64,000 bases of DNA. It comes from CAMBRQ01 sp945870325. GTDB taxonomy: Bacteria > Bacillota > Clostridia > Lachnospirales > Lachnospiraceae. The notes beneath the pieces are model-generated. The model had not been told where the DNA came from. It did not search any database and saw only the letters and a program-made list of their open reading frames with translations. The stretch spans positions 1 through 64,000 of the forward strand of contig NZ_JBNPMC010000012.1 in the NCBI RefSeq assembly GCF_050313795.1. Direction: 5' to 3'. Positions 40,822-49,713 of the stretch are shown here, in pieces (position 1 is the first letter of the stretch; every line of letters begins with the position of its first letter). The position numbers and the translations under genes were made by a program.

Positions 40822-42564
40822 ATGAAGCAATTGAAGACAAGATGGACAGAGCAGATTGATAGAGAGCACGTATTGGAGGAGTACCCCAGACCACTGCTTC
40901 GGAGGGAGAGTTACGTGAATCTGAATGGAGTCTGGGAATATGTGATTGCCATAGAGGACGGGATGCCGCAGGATTATGATGGTGAGATCCTGGTTCCGTT
41001 TTCGCCGGAGGCGTCTCTGTCGGGGGTGAACCGGCAGTTGAAGCCGGCGGAATATCTTTGGTATCGCAGAATGCTGCCATCTCAGGTTAAGCCGGAAGAG
41101 GGAAAGAGATGGATTCTTAATTTTGGCGCGGTGGACCAGTATGCGGTCGTTTACGTGAATGGAAAGATTCTGAAGAAGCATCTGGGTGGTTATTTGCCAT
41201 TTTCCGTGGATGTGACAGATGCTTTAGAGGAAGAGGCGAATGAACTGGTTGTGATGGTCAGGGACTACAGTGATGCTTCCTATTATAGTAGGGGAAAGCA
41301 GAGATTGAACAGAGGCGGTATGTTCTATACGGCGCAGAGTGGAATCTGGCAGACGGTGTGGATGGAACTTGTTCCGGATCAACATATTGAAGATATTGTT
41401 ACAATGCCCTTATATGATAAGAAAATTCTCCGTATAAAAGTGAACTCTCGTTTTCGGGAAAATATATCCGTTATGGTGTATTCTGAGGATATGCAGCCGA
41501 TTCAGGCAGAAGGAATAACAGGGAGATGCGTAGACATACCGTTGCCGTATATGCATAGTTGGAGTCCTGAAGATCCATATCTATATAGTATAGAAGTCAG
41601 AATGGGTGAAGACTGTGTCCAAAGTTATGCTGCCATGCGTAAGATTAGCGTGGAGAAGGATGGCAGAGGAATCCCTCGAATGTATCTGAATAACCAGCCG
41701 TATTTTCAAAAAGGAGTGCTGGATCAGGGATATTGGCCGGATGGTCTGTATACGCCGCCCTGTGACGAGGCTATGGTCTATGATATCCGGACGATGAAGG
41801 ATCTGGGATTTAATATGCTGCGGAAGCATCTGAAGATTGAGCCGCAGAGATGGTATTATCACTGTGACCGTCTTGGGATGTTGGTGTGGCAGGATATGGT
41901 GAATGGAGGAAGACCATACAAGGCGTGGCATGTTACTTATATGGCAACGGCGATGGAGTTTCTTCATATTAAAATGAAAGATTCTCATTTGAGGTTGCTT
42001 GGTCGAAAGGAAGAGCGGGGAAGGAGGCAATTCGTCCACGAGATGCGAAGGACGATGCATCACCTGTATAATCATCCTTCGATTGTGACGTGGGTAATCT
42101 TCAATGAGGGCTGGGGGCAGTTCCATGCGGATGTGGTGACCCGGATCGCGAGGGAGATTGATGATTCCAGATTGATCGATCAGGCAAGTGGTTGGTTTGA
42201 TCAGGGAGGCGGGGATATCCGGAGTATTCATGATTATTTCTTCCCGCTGAAAATACGTCCGGAACGAAGAGTGACGGCGCTTACGGAATTCGGCGGATAT
42301 TCCTTAAGTGTGCCGGGGCATCGGATGTATAAGAAGGTGTATGGATACAGGATATATGTTAAGAAGAAAGAACTGACGCATGGGTATCAGGAGTGGATAG
42401 AACGAGAAGTGATTCCGAATATTGTGAAGGGGCTATCTGCTACGGTGTATACGCAATTGTCAGATGTTGAAGAAGAGGTGAACGGGATTCTTACATATGA
42501 CAGGGAGATCATGAAGATGGATGAAACCGTGGTTCGGGAATTGAATGGGAAGATGGTGCTGTGA
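40822..42564 (+). CDS. Glycoside hydrolase family 2 protein
   Basis: 580 residues. Sugar-binding jelly roll (about 1-170: SLNG-type YVNLNGVWEY, PEYLWYRR-like AEYLWYRR), an Ig-like domain (about 175-270) and a TIM barrel. The acid/base is E429 in FNEGWGQF and the nucleophile E489 in LTEFGGY. No signal peptide, so intracellular. It resembles the short beta-galactosidase/beta-glucuronidase-like clade common in gut Firmicutes; the sugar specificity is not readable. I prefer ATG 40822, 7 bases after GGGG, over ATG 40816. Confidence 0.88.
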   Translation: MKQLKTRWTEQIDREHVLEEYPRPLLRRESYVNLNGVWEYVIAIEDGMPQDYDGEILVPFSPEASLSGVNRQLKPAEYLWYRRMLPSQVKPEEGKRWILNFGAVDQYAVVYVNGKILKKHLGGYLPFSVDVTDALEEEANELVVMVRDYSDASYYSRGKQRLNRGGMFYTAQSGIWQTVWMELVPDQHIEDIVTMPLYDKKILRIKVNSRFRENISVMVYSEDMQPIQAEGITGRCVDIPLPYMHSWSPEDPYLYSIEVRMGEDCVQSYAAMRKISVEKDGRGIPRMYLNNQPYFQKGVLDQGYWPDGLYTPPCDEAMVYDIRTMKDLGFNMLRKHLKIEPQRWYYHCDRLGMLVWQDMVNGGRPYKAWHVTYMATAMEFLHIKMKDSHLRLLGRKEERGRRQFVHEMRRTMHHLYNHPSIVTWVIFNEGWGQFHADVVTRIAREIDDSRLIDQASGWFDQGGGDIRSIHDYFFPLKIRPERRVTALTEFGGYSLSVPGHRMYKKVYGYRIYVKKKELTHGYQEWIEREVIPNIVKGLSATVYTQLSDVEEEVNGILTYDREIMKMDETVVRELNGKMVL

Positions 42565-42606
42565 TGGTAACGCATCTGTGCGAATGTGTCAGAGGTATGG
42601 CAAAAC

Positions 42607-42640
42607 CGGGGAGCAGTTGTAATGATACAACTGCTCCCCG
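42607..42640. terminator. Bidirectional terminator between GH2 and amtB
   Basis: CGGGGAGCAGTTGTA pairs perfectly with TACAACTGCTCCCCG around a 4-base loop, between convergent genes. The T-run is short on both sides. Confidence 0.7.
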
Positions 42641-42682
42641 TCCGCTTGATATTGATAGAGTGGGAAATCTATGTGCCATGGA

Positions 42683-43933
42683 CTAGATTCTAAAGTTAAA
42701 ATCTGCGTAAGCAGAAGAACCATGTTCGTGAACATCGAGTCCGTCGATTTCTTCTTCTCTGGTAACTCTAAGACCAATTGTCTTATCAATGACCGTAAAT
42801 ACGATGAATGCCATAACGAATACGAATGCTGCTGTTGCTGCAACGCCAAGTAGCTGAGTTCCGAGTGTGTAGCCGTTTCCGAAGACACCGGTCAGGATTG
42901 TTCCGAAAGCACCGCATACACCGTGTACGCTGATGGCACCAACCGGGTCATCAATCTTGGCAATTTTATCGAAGAACTCTACAGAGAATACAACCAGGAT
43001 GCCGGCAAGAACACCGATGATGATTGCTTCCCATTCATTTACCACATCACAGCCTGCTGTGATCGCTACAAGTCCGGCAAGGGAGCCATTGAATGTCATG
43101 GATACATCAGGTTTGCCATAGCGAACCCATGTTACGATCATAGCCAGTAATGTTGCCGCTGCTGCTGCAAGGTTTGTAGTCATAGCGATATGACCAAGGC
43201 TTGTAGATGCTGCGGTAGTAGAACCACAGTTGAATCCGAACCAGCAGAACCACAGGATGAATACGCCGAGTGCTGCGATTGGAAGGTTGTGGCCTGGGAT
43301 GGCTCTTGCTTTGCCGTCTTTGTCGTATTTTCCAATACGAGGTCCGAGGATCTTAGCGCCAACCAGTGCGCAGATACCGCCGACCATATGTACTGCGGTA
43401 GATCCGGCGAAATCGTGGAATCCTAACTGAGATAAGAAGCCGCCGCCCCAGATCCAGTGTCCGGATACCGGGTAGATGAAGATACTGATTGTTGCGCTGT
43501 ACGCCAGGTATGCTGCGAACTTAGTTCTCTCTGCCATAGATCCGGATACGATAGTTGCACTTGTTGCACAGAACACCGTATGGAAGATCATGAAGACTCC
43601 GATTGGGAGGCCGTTAAACATACCGTCCGCATCTGCCAGTGAAGTTGGATTGAAGAAACCTTTGATTCCGATGATTCCGTTCCAGTCGGTTCCATGCATG
43701 ATCGCGAATCCGAATATGAAGAAGAACAAACTTCCAAGAACGAAATCCATCATATTCTTCATTAAGATATTGCCAGTGTTTTTGGCTCTTGTGAAACCTG
43801 CTTCACACATTGCGAATCCGGCCTGCATAAAGTATACGAGTACTGTACCGACCATGGTCCACATGACATTCATAAGCAGACCGGCTGCTTCTGTGGCATC
43901 CATGCCATTTCCTATTAAAGTTGCTAAATCCAT
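42683..43933 (-). CDS. amtB: Ammonium transporter
   Basis: 416 residues with eleven helices expected. Family signatures FMQAGFAMCEAGFTRAKN, FAGSTAVHMVGGICALVGA (pore histidine) and VHGVCGAFGTILTG (second pore histidine) are visible. Moves ammonium/ammonia into the cell, gated by the PII protein encoded just upstream. GAGGAGGTAATTAT precedes the ATG. It may take part in assimilating ammonia produced by the reductases at 11-18 kb, though no direct link is shown. Confidence 0.96.
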   Translation of the reverse strand: MDLATLIGNGMDATEAAGLLMNVMWTMVGTVLVYFMQAGFAMCEAGFTRAKNTGNILMKNMMDFVLGSLFFFIFGFAIMHGTDWNGIIGIKGFFNPTSLADADGMFNGLPIGVFMIFHTVFCATSATIVSGSMAERTKFAAYLAYSATISIFIYPVSGHWIWGGGFLSQLGFHDFAGSTAVHMVGGICALVGAKILGPRIGKYDKDGKARAIPGHNLPIAALGVFILWFCWFGFNCGSTTAASTSLGHIAMTTNLAAAAATLLAMIVTWVRYGKPDVSMTFNGSLAGLVAITAGCDVVNEWEAIIIGVLAGILVVFSVEFFDKIAKIDDPVGAISVHGVCGAFGTILTGVFGNGYTLGTQLLGVAATAAFVFVMAFIVFTVIDKTIGLRVTREEEIDGLDVHEHGSSAYADFNFRI

Positions 43934-44056
43934 ATAATTACCTCCTCATTTACGTAAAATGGAATAAGAAAGGAGATAACTGCAATTTTTTATTTTCGCG
44001 ATTATCTCCTTTGATAGTTTGCGGTATTGAGTTGTCTGATTGCTGGGATCAGGATT

Positions 44057-44395
44057 TTATAAAGCATCCGATCCACGCTCGCCGGTACGGATACGAACTG
44101 CATCTTCTACTTCATATACGAAGATCTTGCCATCACCGTATGTACCGGTACGAATCTCAGATACGATCTTTTCAATCAGCATCTCAGCAACATCCGGTTC
44201 GATCACAGTTTCAACTTTTACTTTCGGAAGAAGATTTACATTATATTCTGCACCGCGGTACACTTTCTTGTGTCCCTTTTGATTGCCGTAACCCATTACA
44301 TTGCTAATCATCAGACCGTTTACGCTGCTTTCGTCAAGAATTGATTTTAAGTCTTCCAGTTTCTCCGGCTGAATGATAATCTCCAGTTTCTTCAT
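44057..44395 (-). CDS. glnK: PII nitrogen-regulatory protein
   Basis: 112 residues, standard PII length. The T-loop YRGAEYNVNLLPKVKVE carries Y51, the uridylylation/contact tyrosine, and the C-terminal signature TGTYGDGKIFV is present. It binds and blocks the AmtB channel when nitrogen is plentiful. GGAGGTAAGTGCT fixes the start at 44395. It is the first gene of the glnK-amtB operon. Confidence 0.96.
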   Translation of the reverse strand: MKKLEIIIQPEKLEDLKSILDESSVNGLMISNVMGYGNQKGHKKVYRGAEYNVNLLPKVKVETVIEPDVAEMLIEKIVSEIRTGTYGDGKIFVYEVEDAVRIRTGERGSDAL

Positions 44396-44426
44396 AGCAC
44401 TTACCTCCTTAATTCCTTTATGAAAT

Positions 44427-44592
44427 AGAATCCTGATTTGCAGGATTCTCCGCCTGCGGGGTTGCCTTAGCGACATCTTCTACTTCGCCGCAGTGCGATC
44501 CCCCGGAGGGGTTTATATCATAGGGAACGAAGTTGCCTATGATATAAAAAGTAAGGGCATCTTCCCGAAGGAAAACGCCCTTGTTTTTGATG
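44427..44592 (-). promoter_or_regulatory. Hairpin-rich leader of glnK-amtB with terminator-like hairpin
   Basis: Read on the minus strand: hairpin AAGGGCGTTTTCC/GGAAGATGCCCTT followed by ACTTTTTA (44553-44582), then TATATCATAGG/CCTATGATATA (44513-44547), then CCCCTCCGGGGG, then AGAATCCTG/CAGGATTCT (44427-44449) just before the Shine-Dalgarno. The first hairpin could attenuate the operon. The central part resembles the repeat at 10494-10610. Confidence 0.55.
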
Positions 44593-44598
44593 ACCTTT

Positions 44599-44626
44599 AT
44601 TATACACGGACGGAGAGATTTGTAAA
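44599..44626 (-). promoter_or_regulatory. Promoter of glnK-amtB
   Basis: On the minus strand TTTACA (44626-44621), 16-base spacer, TATAAT (44604-44599); leader of about 195 bases. Confidence 0.6.
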
Positions 44627-44753
44627 TAGCAATTTTAGAAAAAATTAATATTTTATGAGAAATGTACAGAAAAATCAAAAGATTTTACAAAAATTTGGTA
44701 GTTAATATAATGGAAAAATAGATTCCTTGTGCATAATTTCTTCAGGGCATTGG

Positions 44754-44782
44754 TTGACGGGTTTTTAAGTATTTGTTAGAAT
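44754..44782 (+). promoter_or_regulatory. Promoter of the HTH/acidic-tail gene
   Basis: TTGACG at 44754-44759, 17-base spacer, TAGAAT at 44777-44782, about 110 bases before the gene. Confidence 0.65.
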
Positions 44783-44891
44783 AAAGTGAGGGAAAAAGTT
44801 AGGTTTATCAAGAAATAGAATAGTTTACAGAAACGAAAGATTAAGCCTGATGGGTGAGTATACAAAAGTAATTGAATAAGGAGGACAAGCA

Positions 44892-46214
44892 ATGCTGGAT
44901 TTAACGTTTGGGGAGCAAGTCAAAATTATCTTGAGTCGTAAGGGTATGACGATTAAGGAACTCGCTGAGACGATTGAAGCGCAGACCGGGAAGAAGATGT
45001 CCCGCCAGAATCTGACACAGAGACTGGGCAGGGATAATTTTCAGGAGCAGGATATGCGTATGATCGCGGAGATCCTCGGATGCCCGTTTCAATTAAGTAT
45101 TCTGGGTGAAAGTATTCCAACAGAAAGAACACATAATAATATAGAAGACAGACAGGAGAAGGCATCCGCGGAAGCGGCGCCAGTGGCTCATGAAAGGGAT
45201 ATTACGATTGGCGAACTTGTGGAGATTCACGAAGTCCTGGATGCCTTGGAGGGGAATGCGGAACTGCCGCCCGAAGAGGAGCCGGTTGAGGAGATGCCAT
45301 TGGCAGAGGCAGAGAATGCAGAACTGCCGGAGGCGGATTACAGTACATCAGAATATGATGCATCAGAGCATGACGCATTAGAGTACGAGACTTCGGAGTA
45401 TGAGACTTCAGGATATGAGGAATCTATAGAAGAGTCTGTGGCGGATCATCAGGAGGCTGGTTATGAGGCGTCGACAGAGGAGTTGTCAACGGGGGAACAG
45501 GAAGAGGTCCCGAGAGAATCGTCAGAGCAGATAGCGGAAGAGTATCCGGATGAGCCACAAGAAGAGGTATCAGACGAGACATCAGTTATAGAAGAAGAGC
45601 CTGAGAAGAAAGTCCGTGGATGGAGAGCCTATCTGAAGCGGCGTAAGAAGAAGCAGGAAGTTCCACAATCGACAGTTTCGCAGTCGATAGTCACGCAGCC
45701 AACAGAAGATTTGTCTCGCCAAGAGGAAGAACAAGAACCACATGCTCAGGATGAATACATAGTGGAAGAAGACGAGCGGGAGCTGTATAATGGGGAAGTT
45801 ACACAGGCTGAGTATGAAGATGATCGGCAGACTGAGTATGTTACAGATGAGTATGCGGATGGATATACAGAGGATGATGCAGATACAGGTTATGCAGAAG
45901 AGGCGTATGTGCAGGAAGATTATGTAGACGAAGAATCTGCAGAATATATGGACGAAGAATCCATACAGGAAGATTATATGCAGGAAAGCCAGGAGGAAGA
46001 AGATCTTGTCAATGGTGATGTGAATCCATATACCGGAAGAGAGTATCAGTCCAACAGTGTGCGTATGCATCCGACGAGAATTGGTTATGTGCAGGTGTAT
46101 GACAGAAGCAATCATGCGTGGACAGATATGACGGAGTGGGCATTTCTTGGATATCAGGAGAGAAAGAAGATGCTCCTTGGCAAGGATTATGATCCGCCGA
46201 TCTATCTGGATTAG
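44892..46214 (+). CDS. Protein with N-terminal XRE-like HTH, long acidic tail and conserved C-terminus
   Basis: 440 residues. Residues 1-75 look like a lambda-repressor-type helix-turn-helix (QVKIILSRKGMTIKELAETI, MSRQNLTQRLGR). Residues about 80-375 are very acidic and low complexity, with irregular repeats of the type SEYETSGYE, broken by one basic patch KKVRGWRAYLKRRKKK at about 239. The last 65 residues (NPYTGREYQSNSVRMHP, GYVQVYDRSNHAW, FLGYQERKKMLLGKDYDPP) are ordered and look conserved. Function unknown. It may be a nucleoid or cell-cycle associated DNA-binding protein. Strong AAGGAGG site. Confidence 0.7.
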   Translation: MLDLTFGEQVKIILSRKGMTIKELAETIEAQTGKKMSRQNLTQRLGRDNFQEQDMRMIAEILGCPFQLSILGESIPTERTHNNIEDRQEKASAEAAPVAHERDITIGELVEIHEVLDALEGNAELPPEEEPVEEMPLAEAENAELPEADYSTSEYDASEHDALEYETSEYETSGYEESIEESVADHQEAGYEASTEELSTGEQEEVPRESSEQIAEEYPDEPQEEVSDETSVIEEEPEKKVRGWRAYLKRRKKKQEVPQSTVSQSIVTQPTEDLSRQEEEQEPHAQDEYIVEEDERELYNGEVTQAEYEDDRQTEYVTDEYADGYTEDDADTGYAEEAYVQEDYVDEESAEYMDEESIQEDYMQESQEEEDLVNGDVNPYTGREYQSNSVRMHPTRIGYVQVYDRSNHAWTDMTEWAFLGYQERKKMLLGKDYDPPIYLD

Positions 46215-46242
46215 AGAATGGCAGGAAGAGAGTTGAACGTAA

Positions 46243-47670
46243 GTGAACTGGGAGCAGTTATTATCAACGAAGAGAAATAGAGGAAGTTCGGCAAAGAATC
46301 GATATACCAGGAATTCTGACCTGCGCAGTGAATTCGAGAAGGACTACCATCGGATTATTGGCAGTGCGTCATTTCGCCGTCTACAGGACAAGACTCAGGT
46401 ATTCCCGTTGGATAAGAGCGACTTTATCAGAACGAGGCTGACACATTCACTGGAGGTGTCCTCGTTTGCCAAATCTCTGGGACAGAATATTGGAGAAAAT
46501 ATATTGGTATATAAGAAAGATTCGAGTTTCACTCCGAGGATGAAAGAGGAGATATGCAGTATTCTTCAGTGTGCGGGGCTGATTCATGATATTGGGAATC
46601 CGCCGTTTGGACATTTTGGGGAAGATGCAATCAGAGATTGGTTTCGGAAGAATCTGTCGGCGCTTCAGTATCATGGAACACCGATTGATCAGATTCTGAC
46701 ACCGCAGATGCGGGAAGATTTCTATCATTTTGAGGGCAATGCACAGGCACTGAGGCTGGTGAGCAAACTGCATTTTCTAGTGGATGAGAATGGGATGAAT
46801 CTTACCTATGCCCTTCTCAGTACGATTGTGAAATATCCGGTGTCTTCTGTGGAAATCAATGAGAAGTCCGGTAATATCAAGGATAAGAAACTGGGATATT
46901 ATTTTGCGGATCAGGAGATATATGAAGAGGTTTCCAGAGAGACGGGGACGAATGGGAAGAGACATCCGCTGACATTCATTCTGGAGGCGGCGGATGATAT
47001 TGCTTATAAGACGGCGGATATTGAGGATGCATATATCAAGGGATTTTTGACGTATTATAAATTATTGGATGAACTGACAGAATTGCAGGAGACATATTCG
47101 GGTGCAGGAAGCGGTGGATTTCAGCCGGCGGATAAATTGTCAGAACTGTATCTGCGCGGGAAAGAGAAACATGTGGAGAACCCGGAAGAGTATGCGATTA
47201 AGAATTGGATTATCCGGGTGCAGGGATTCCTGATCAGTTGTGCGACATATGGATTCACCTCCAATTATCAGGCGATTATGCAGGGGACTTACGGACATGA
47301 CCTTTTCTATCAGACATTTGCGGAGAAATTAATGGATCTTCTGGGAGATCTGGCATTTCGCGAAGTGTTCACAGCGGAAGCAATCTACCGGATGGAAGTG
47401 ACAGAAGGGACGATGCTGGATTTCTTAATGGATAAGTTCATGACCTCAGTTGTGAAGTATGATGACCACACGCAGCAGATGGATGCAATCAGTGCGAGGA
47501 TGGTATCTTTTATTTCAAGCAATTATAAGCGGGCGTATCATTATCAGGCGGAAGGGAAATCGGAGATTGAGAAGTTGTATCTGAGGCTGCTTCTGGTAAC
47601 GGATTATATCTGTGGAATGACGGACAGTTATGCCAAGAGATTGTATCAGGAGTTGAAGGCGATTATATAG
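46243..47670 (+). CDS. dgt: Deoxyguanosinetriphosphate triphosphohydrolase (HD domain)
   Basis: 475 residues. HD-superfamily dNTPase that removes triphosphate from dNTPs. FRRLQDKTQVFPL and THSLEVSSFA carry the first metal histidine, LIHDIGNPPFGHFGEDAI the HD pair, and EAADDIAYKTADIED the final aspartate. The start is the GTG at 46243; the binding site is weak (AGGAAGAG at 46223-46230). Downstream of and probably co-transcribed with the acidic-tail protein. Confidence 0.92.
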   Translation: MNWEQLLSTKRNRGSSAKNRYTRNSDLRSEFEKDYHRIIGSASFRRLQDKTQVFPLDKSDFIRTRLTHSLEVSSFAKSLGQNIGENILVYKKDSSFTPRMKEEICSILQCAGLIHDIGNPPFGHFGEDAIRDWFRKNLSALQYHGTPIDQILTPQMREDFYHFEGNAQALRLVSKLHFLVDENGMNLTYALLSTIVKYPVSSVEINEKSGNIKDKKLGYYFADQEIYEEVSRETGTNGKRHPLTFILEAADDIAYKTADIEDAYIKGFLTYYKLLDELTELQETYSGAGSGGFQPADKLSELYLRGKEKHVENPEEYAIKNWIIRVQGFLISCATYGFTSNYQAIMQGTYGHDLFYQTFAEKLMDLLGDLAFREVFTAEAIYRMEVTEGTMLDFLMDKFMTSVVKYDDHTQQMDAISARMVSFISSNYKRAYHYQAEGKSEIEKLYLRLLLVTDYICGMTDSYAKRLYQELKAII

Positions 47671-47759
47671 GCGATTCATATATAAGAAAATAAAGTATGC
47701 ATTTTTTACAATCCTGGAGAATAGATTGTGATAAATAAACCAGGATTGGAAGTGAAGGT

Positions 47760-48725
47760 TTGAAGCGTTTTATTCGTTATCTGTACGAATATAACCAGGG
47801 AAGAAGACTACGCAATGTGGGTTTCATTAAAGTAGAGCAAGGTGAAGAGGAGTGTGCGGTACATATACATGGCAAAGGGCTGCACATGAAAGGCGAGAAG
47901 AAGTTGAGCATCTATCTGTTCTATGAAGATGGTGATGAATGCGTAGGCATATGGCAGGGAACAGTGGATAATGTGAACCCTGCCATTAATTACAGGCTGT
48001 ATTATACGAAAGAGGATGTTGGAGTGCCGGGGAATTTCACGCGGATCAACGGGATTATCCTAGAGAGTGAGACGGGACACAGATATGCTGCTGTGTGGGA
48101 TGACATGCCTGTCGATATAGAGCATATGCGCGTATGGCGGCAGAAGCCGGAAGGGCTAGAGGAACGAATGCGGCAGGAAGTGACGCAGCGGGAAGAGCGT
48201 ATGGAGGAGATACCAGAGGCGGAAGCGCCGGAAAAGGTGCCTTCAGAGAACACATCCTCAGAAGATATGCCGACAGATAAGGTTTCGGAAGAAAAGATGG
48301 AACCAGAAAATTCTCCGTCTGAAGAGGGGGAAGAGGTGCAGATGATGGAAGAGGCATGTGCGGAGAACGTAAAAAGCGATTCTTCATCCGAGGCGCAGCC
48401 TGCCAGCCCTTTTAAGTGCTCTAAGATCCAGCGCAGTGAACTGGCGCGTCTTCCAAGATGTGAATGGAAGTGGTCCAATAATAGTTTTCTGCTGCATGGA
48501 TATTATAATTACCATCATCTTGTGCTTCTGGATGATGGAGAGCGGTTAAGGCTTGGCGTGCCTGGCATCTATCATCCGCAGGAGGCAAAGGCGGCGGGGG
48601 CATTTGGCTTCTCGGAATTTGTTCCGATTCGGGATATCCGTATAGAACTTACAGAGGAAGAGAAGAATGACCAGGAGCAGTTCGGATACTGGTGCCGCTA
48701 TGTCAAAAGACAGCCGCCCAGGTGA
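47760..48725 (+). CDS. DUF6128-like protein with acidic linker
   Basis: 321 residues. Residues 1-125 form one globular part (FIRYLYEYNQGRRLRNVGFIKVE, the pattern I associate with DUF6128) and residues about 225-321 another (WKWSNNSFLLHGYYNYHHLVL, RLRLGVPGIYHPQE), joined by a low-complexity glutamate/serine/proline linker. No membrane helix. Function unknown; typical of Lachnospiraceae. The start is TTG at 47760 after GGAAGTGAAGG, the only candidate that fits. Its end overlaps no other gene. Confidence 0.7.
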   Translation: MKRFIRYLYEYNQGRRLRNVGFIKVEQGEEECAVHIHGKGLHMKGEKKLSIYLFYEDGDECVGIWQGTVDNVNPAINYRLYYTKEDVGVPGNFTRINGIILESETGHRYAAVWDDMPVDIEHMRVWRQKPEGLEERMRQEVTQREERMEEIPEAEAPEKVPSENTSSEDMPTDKVSEEKMEPENSPSEEGEEVQMMEEACAENVKSDSSSEAQPASPFKCSKIQRSELARLPRCEWKWSNNSFLLHGYYNYHHLVLLDDGERLRLGVPGIYHPQEAKAAGAFGFSEFVPIRDIRIELTEEEKNDQEQFGYWCRYVKRQPPR

Positions 48726-48766
48726 TGAATCATCAGAATATAACGATGGATATATGGAGAAGTACG

Positions 48767-49240
48767 ATGCAGAGTATAGACGAAAAATACATGAAAGAAG
48801 CGATCAAACAGGCGAAAAAAGCCTATGCGATCGGTGAGGTCCCGATTGGATGCGTCATTGTATATCAGGATAAGATTATCGGGCGCGGCTATAATAGAAG
48901 GACGACGGATAAGAATACACTGGCACATGCAGAACTGATTGCAATTAAAAAAGCAAGCAGGAAGATGAATGACTGGCGTCTGGAAGAATGCACCATGTAT
49001 GTGACTCTGGAGCCCTGCCAGATGTGTTCCGGCGCGATTGTACAATCCCGGATGACCAGAGTGGTAGTAGGCTGTATGAACCCGAAAGCCGGGTGCGCAG
49101 GTTCTATTCTGAATCTGCTCCAGATGGAGGAATTCAATCATCAGGTGGAACTGACAACCGGGGTAATGGAAGAAGAATGCAGCCAGATGATGAAGTCATT
49201 TTTCAAGGAATTGCGGGAAGCGAAGAAAAGAGAAAAGTAA
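48767..49240 (+). CDS. tadA: tRNA-specific adenosine deaminase
   Basis: 157 residues. Deaminates adenosine-34 to inosine in tRNA-Arg(ACG). Zinc ligands H54 (in LAHAE, with catalytic E56), C84 and C87 (PCQMC) are all present. ATG at 48767 follows GGAGA; earlier in-frame starts overlap the previous gene. Its position next to the SRP RNA gene matches the tadA-scr neighbourhood of many Firmicutes. Confidence 0.95.
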   Translation: MQSIDEKYMKEAIKQAKKAYAIGEVPIGCVIVYQDKIIGRGYNRRTTDKNTLAHAELIAIKKASRKMNDWRLEECTMYVTLEPCQMCSGAIVQSRMTRVVVGCMNPKAGCAGSILNLLQMEEFNHQVELTTGVMEEECSQMMKSFFKELREAKKREK

Positions 49241-49247
49241 AATAAAA

Positions 49248-49291
49248 AGAGGGTGTTCCAAAGTCGTAAGATGACGATGCGGATACCCTCT
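49248..49291 (-). terminator. Terminator shared by SRP RNA and tadA
   Basis: AGAGGGT...TCC pairs with GGA...ACCCTCT, flanked by AAAA/TTTTT so it works on the minus strand after the SRP RNA, and probably also for tadA. Confidence 0.75.
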
Positions 49292-49298
49292 TATCATA

Positions 49299-49569
49299 TG
49301 CTCTTCTTTGTGCATTGCGCTTCGAACGTAGATTCCCAGACGTTACCTTAACAGTTAACTCAGCCCAGGCACCCTTACGGCACCCGGAAGGTTCTGCTTA
49401 GTGTTGCTTCGTTCCCGACCTGACACGATTCACAGAATTCCGTCGCGTAAGACCCAAGCCTCGACGCCACTTGTCAAGGGCAGCTCTACAAATCTATGCC
49501 CTCTGCGCAATATCACCCCTGCTATAGCGGATTGCAGGTACAAGGTACCGCTAACACCCCGGCTGCACG
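49299..49569 (-). ncRNA. ffs: Large (Bacillus/Clostridium-type) signal recognition particle RNA
   Basis: On the minus strand the Ffh-binding domain has the conserved TCAGGTCGGGAACGAAGCA segment (49400-49425 region). The 5' part GGTGTTAGCGG, TGTACCTGCAATCCGCTAT and AGCAGGGG is the Alu domain of large SRP RNAs. TTGCGC near the 5' side pairs with GCGCAA near the 3' end, closing the long stem. Length about 270, as in B. subtilis scRNA. The ends are estimated from the promoter and the terminal stem. Confidence 0.93.
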
Positions 49570-49575
49570 AGTTCT

Positions 49576-49604
49576 AATTTACATTATTTTAAGCGAAATG
49601 TCAA
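49576..49604 (-). promoter_or_regulatory. Promoter of the SRP RNA
   Basis: On the minus strand TTGACA (49604-49599), 17-base spacer, TAAATT (49581-49576), placing the start near 49569. Confidence 0.75.
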
Positions 49605-49713
49605 TGGGGTAAGGAAAAACCTTGTGTTATAGTACTGACTTTTTGGATGATGCATGTTATAATTCAGGCAAAAATCATCCATGTCATATGATAATGGAGA
49701 TTGGGAGATAAAC

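Noticed and set aside
44418..44678. 86-residue open frame over the glnK promoter and leader
   Set aside because: It runs through the promoter and hairpins of glnK and has no binding site; explained by the leader.
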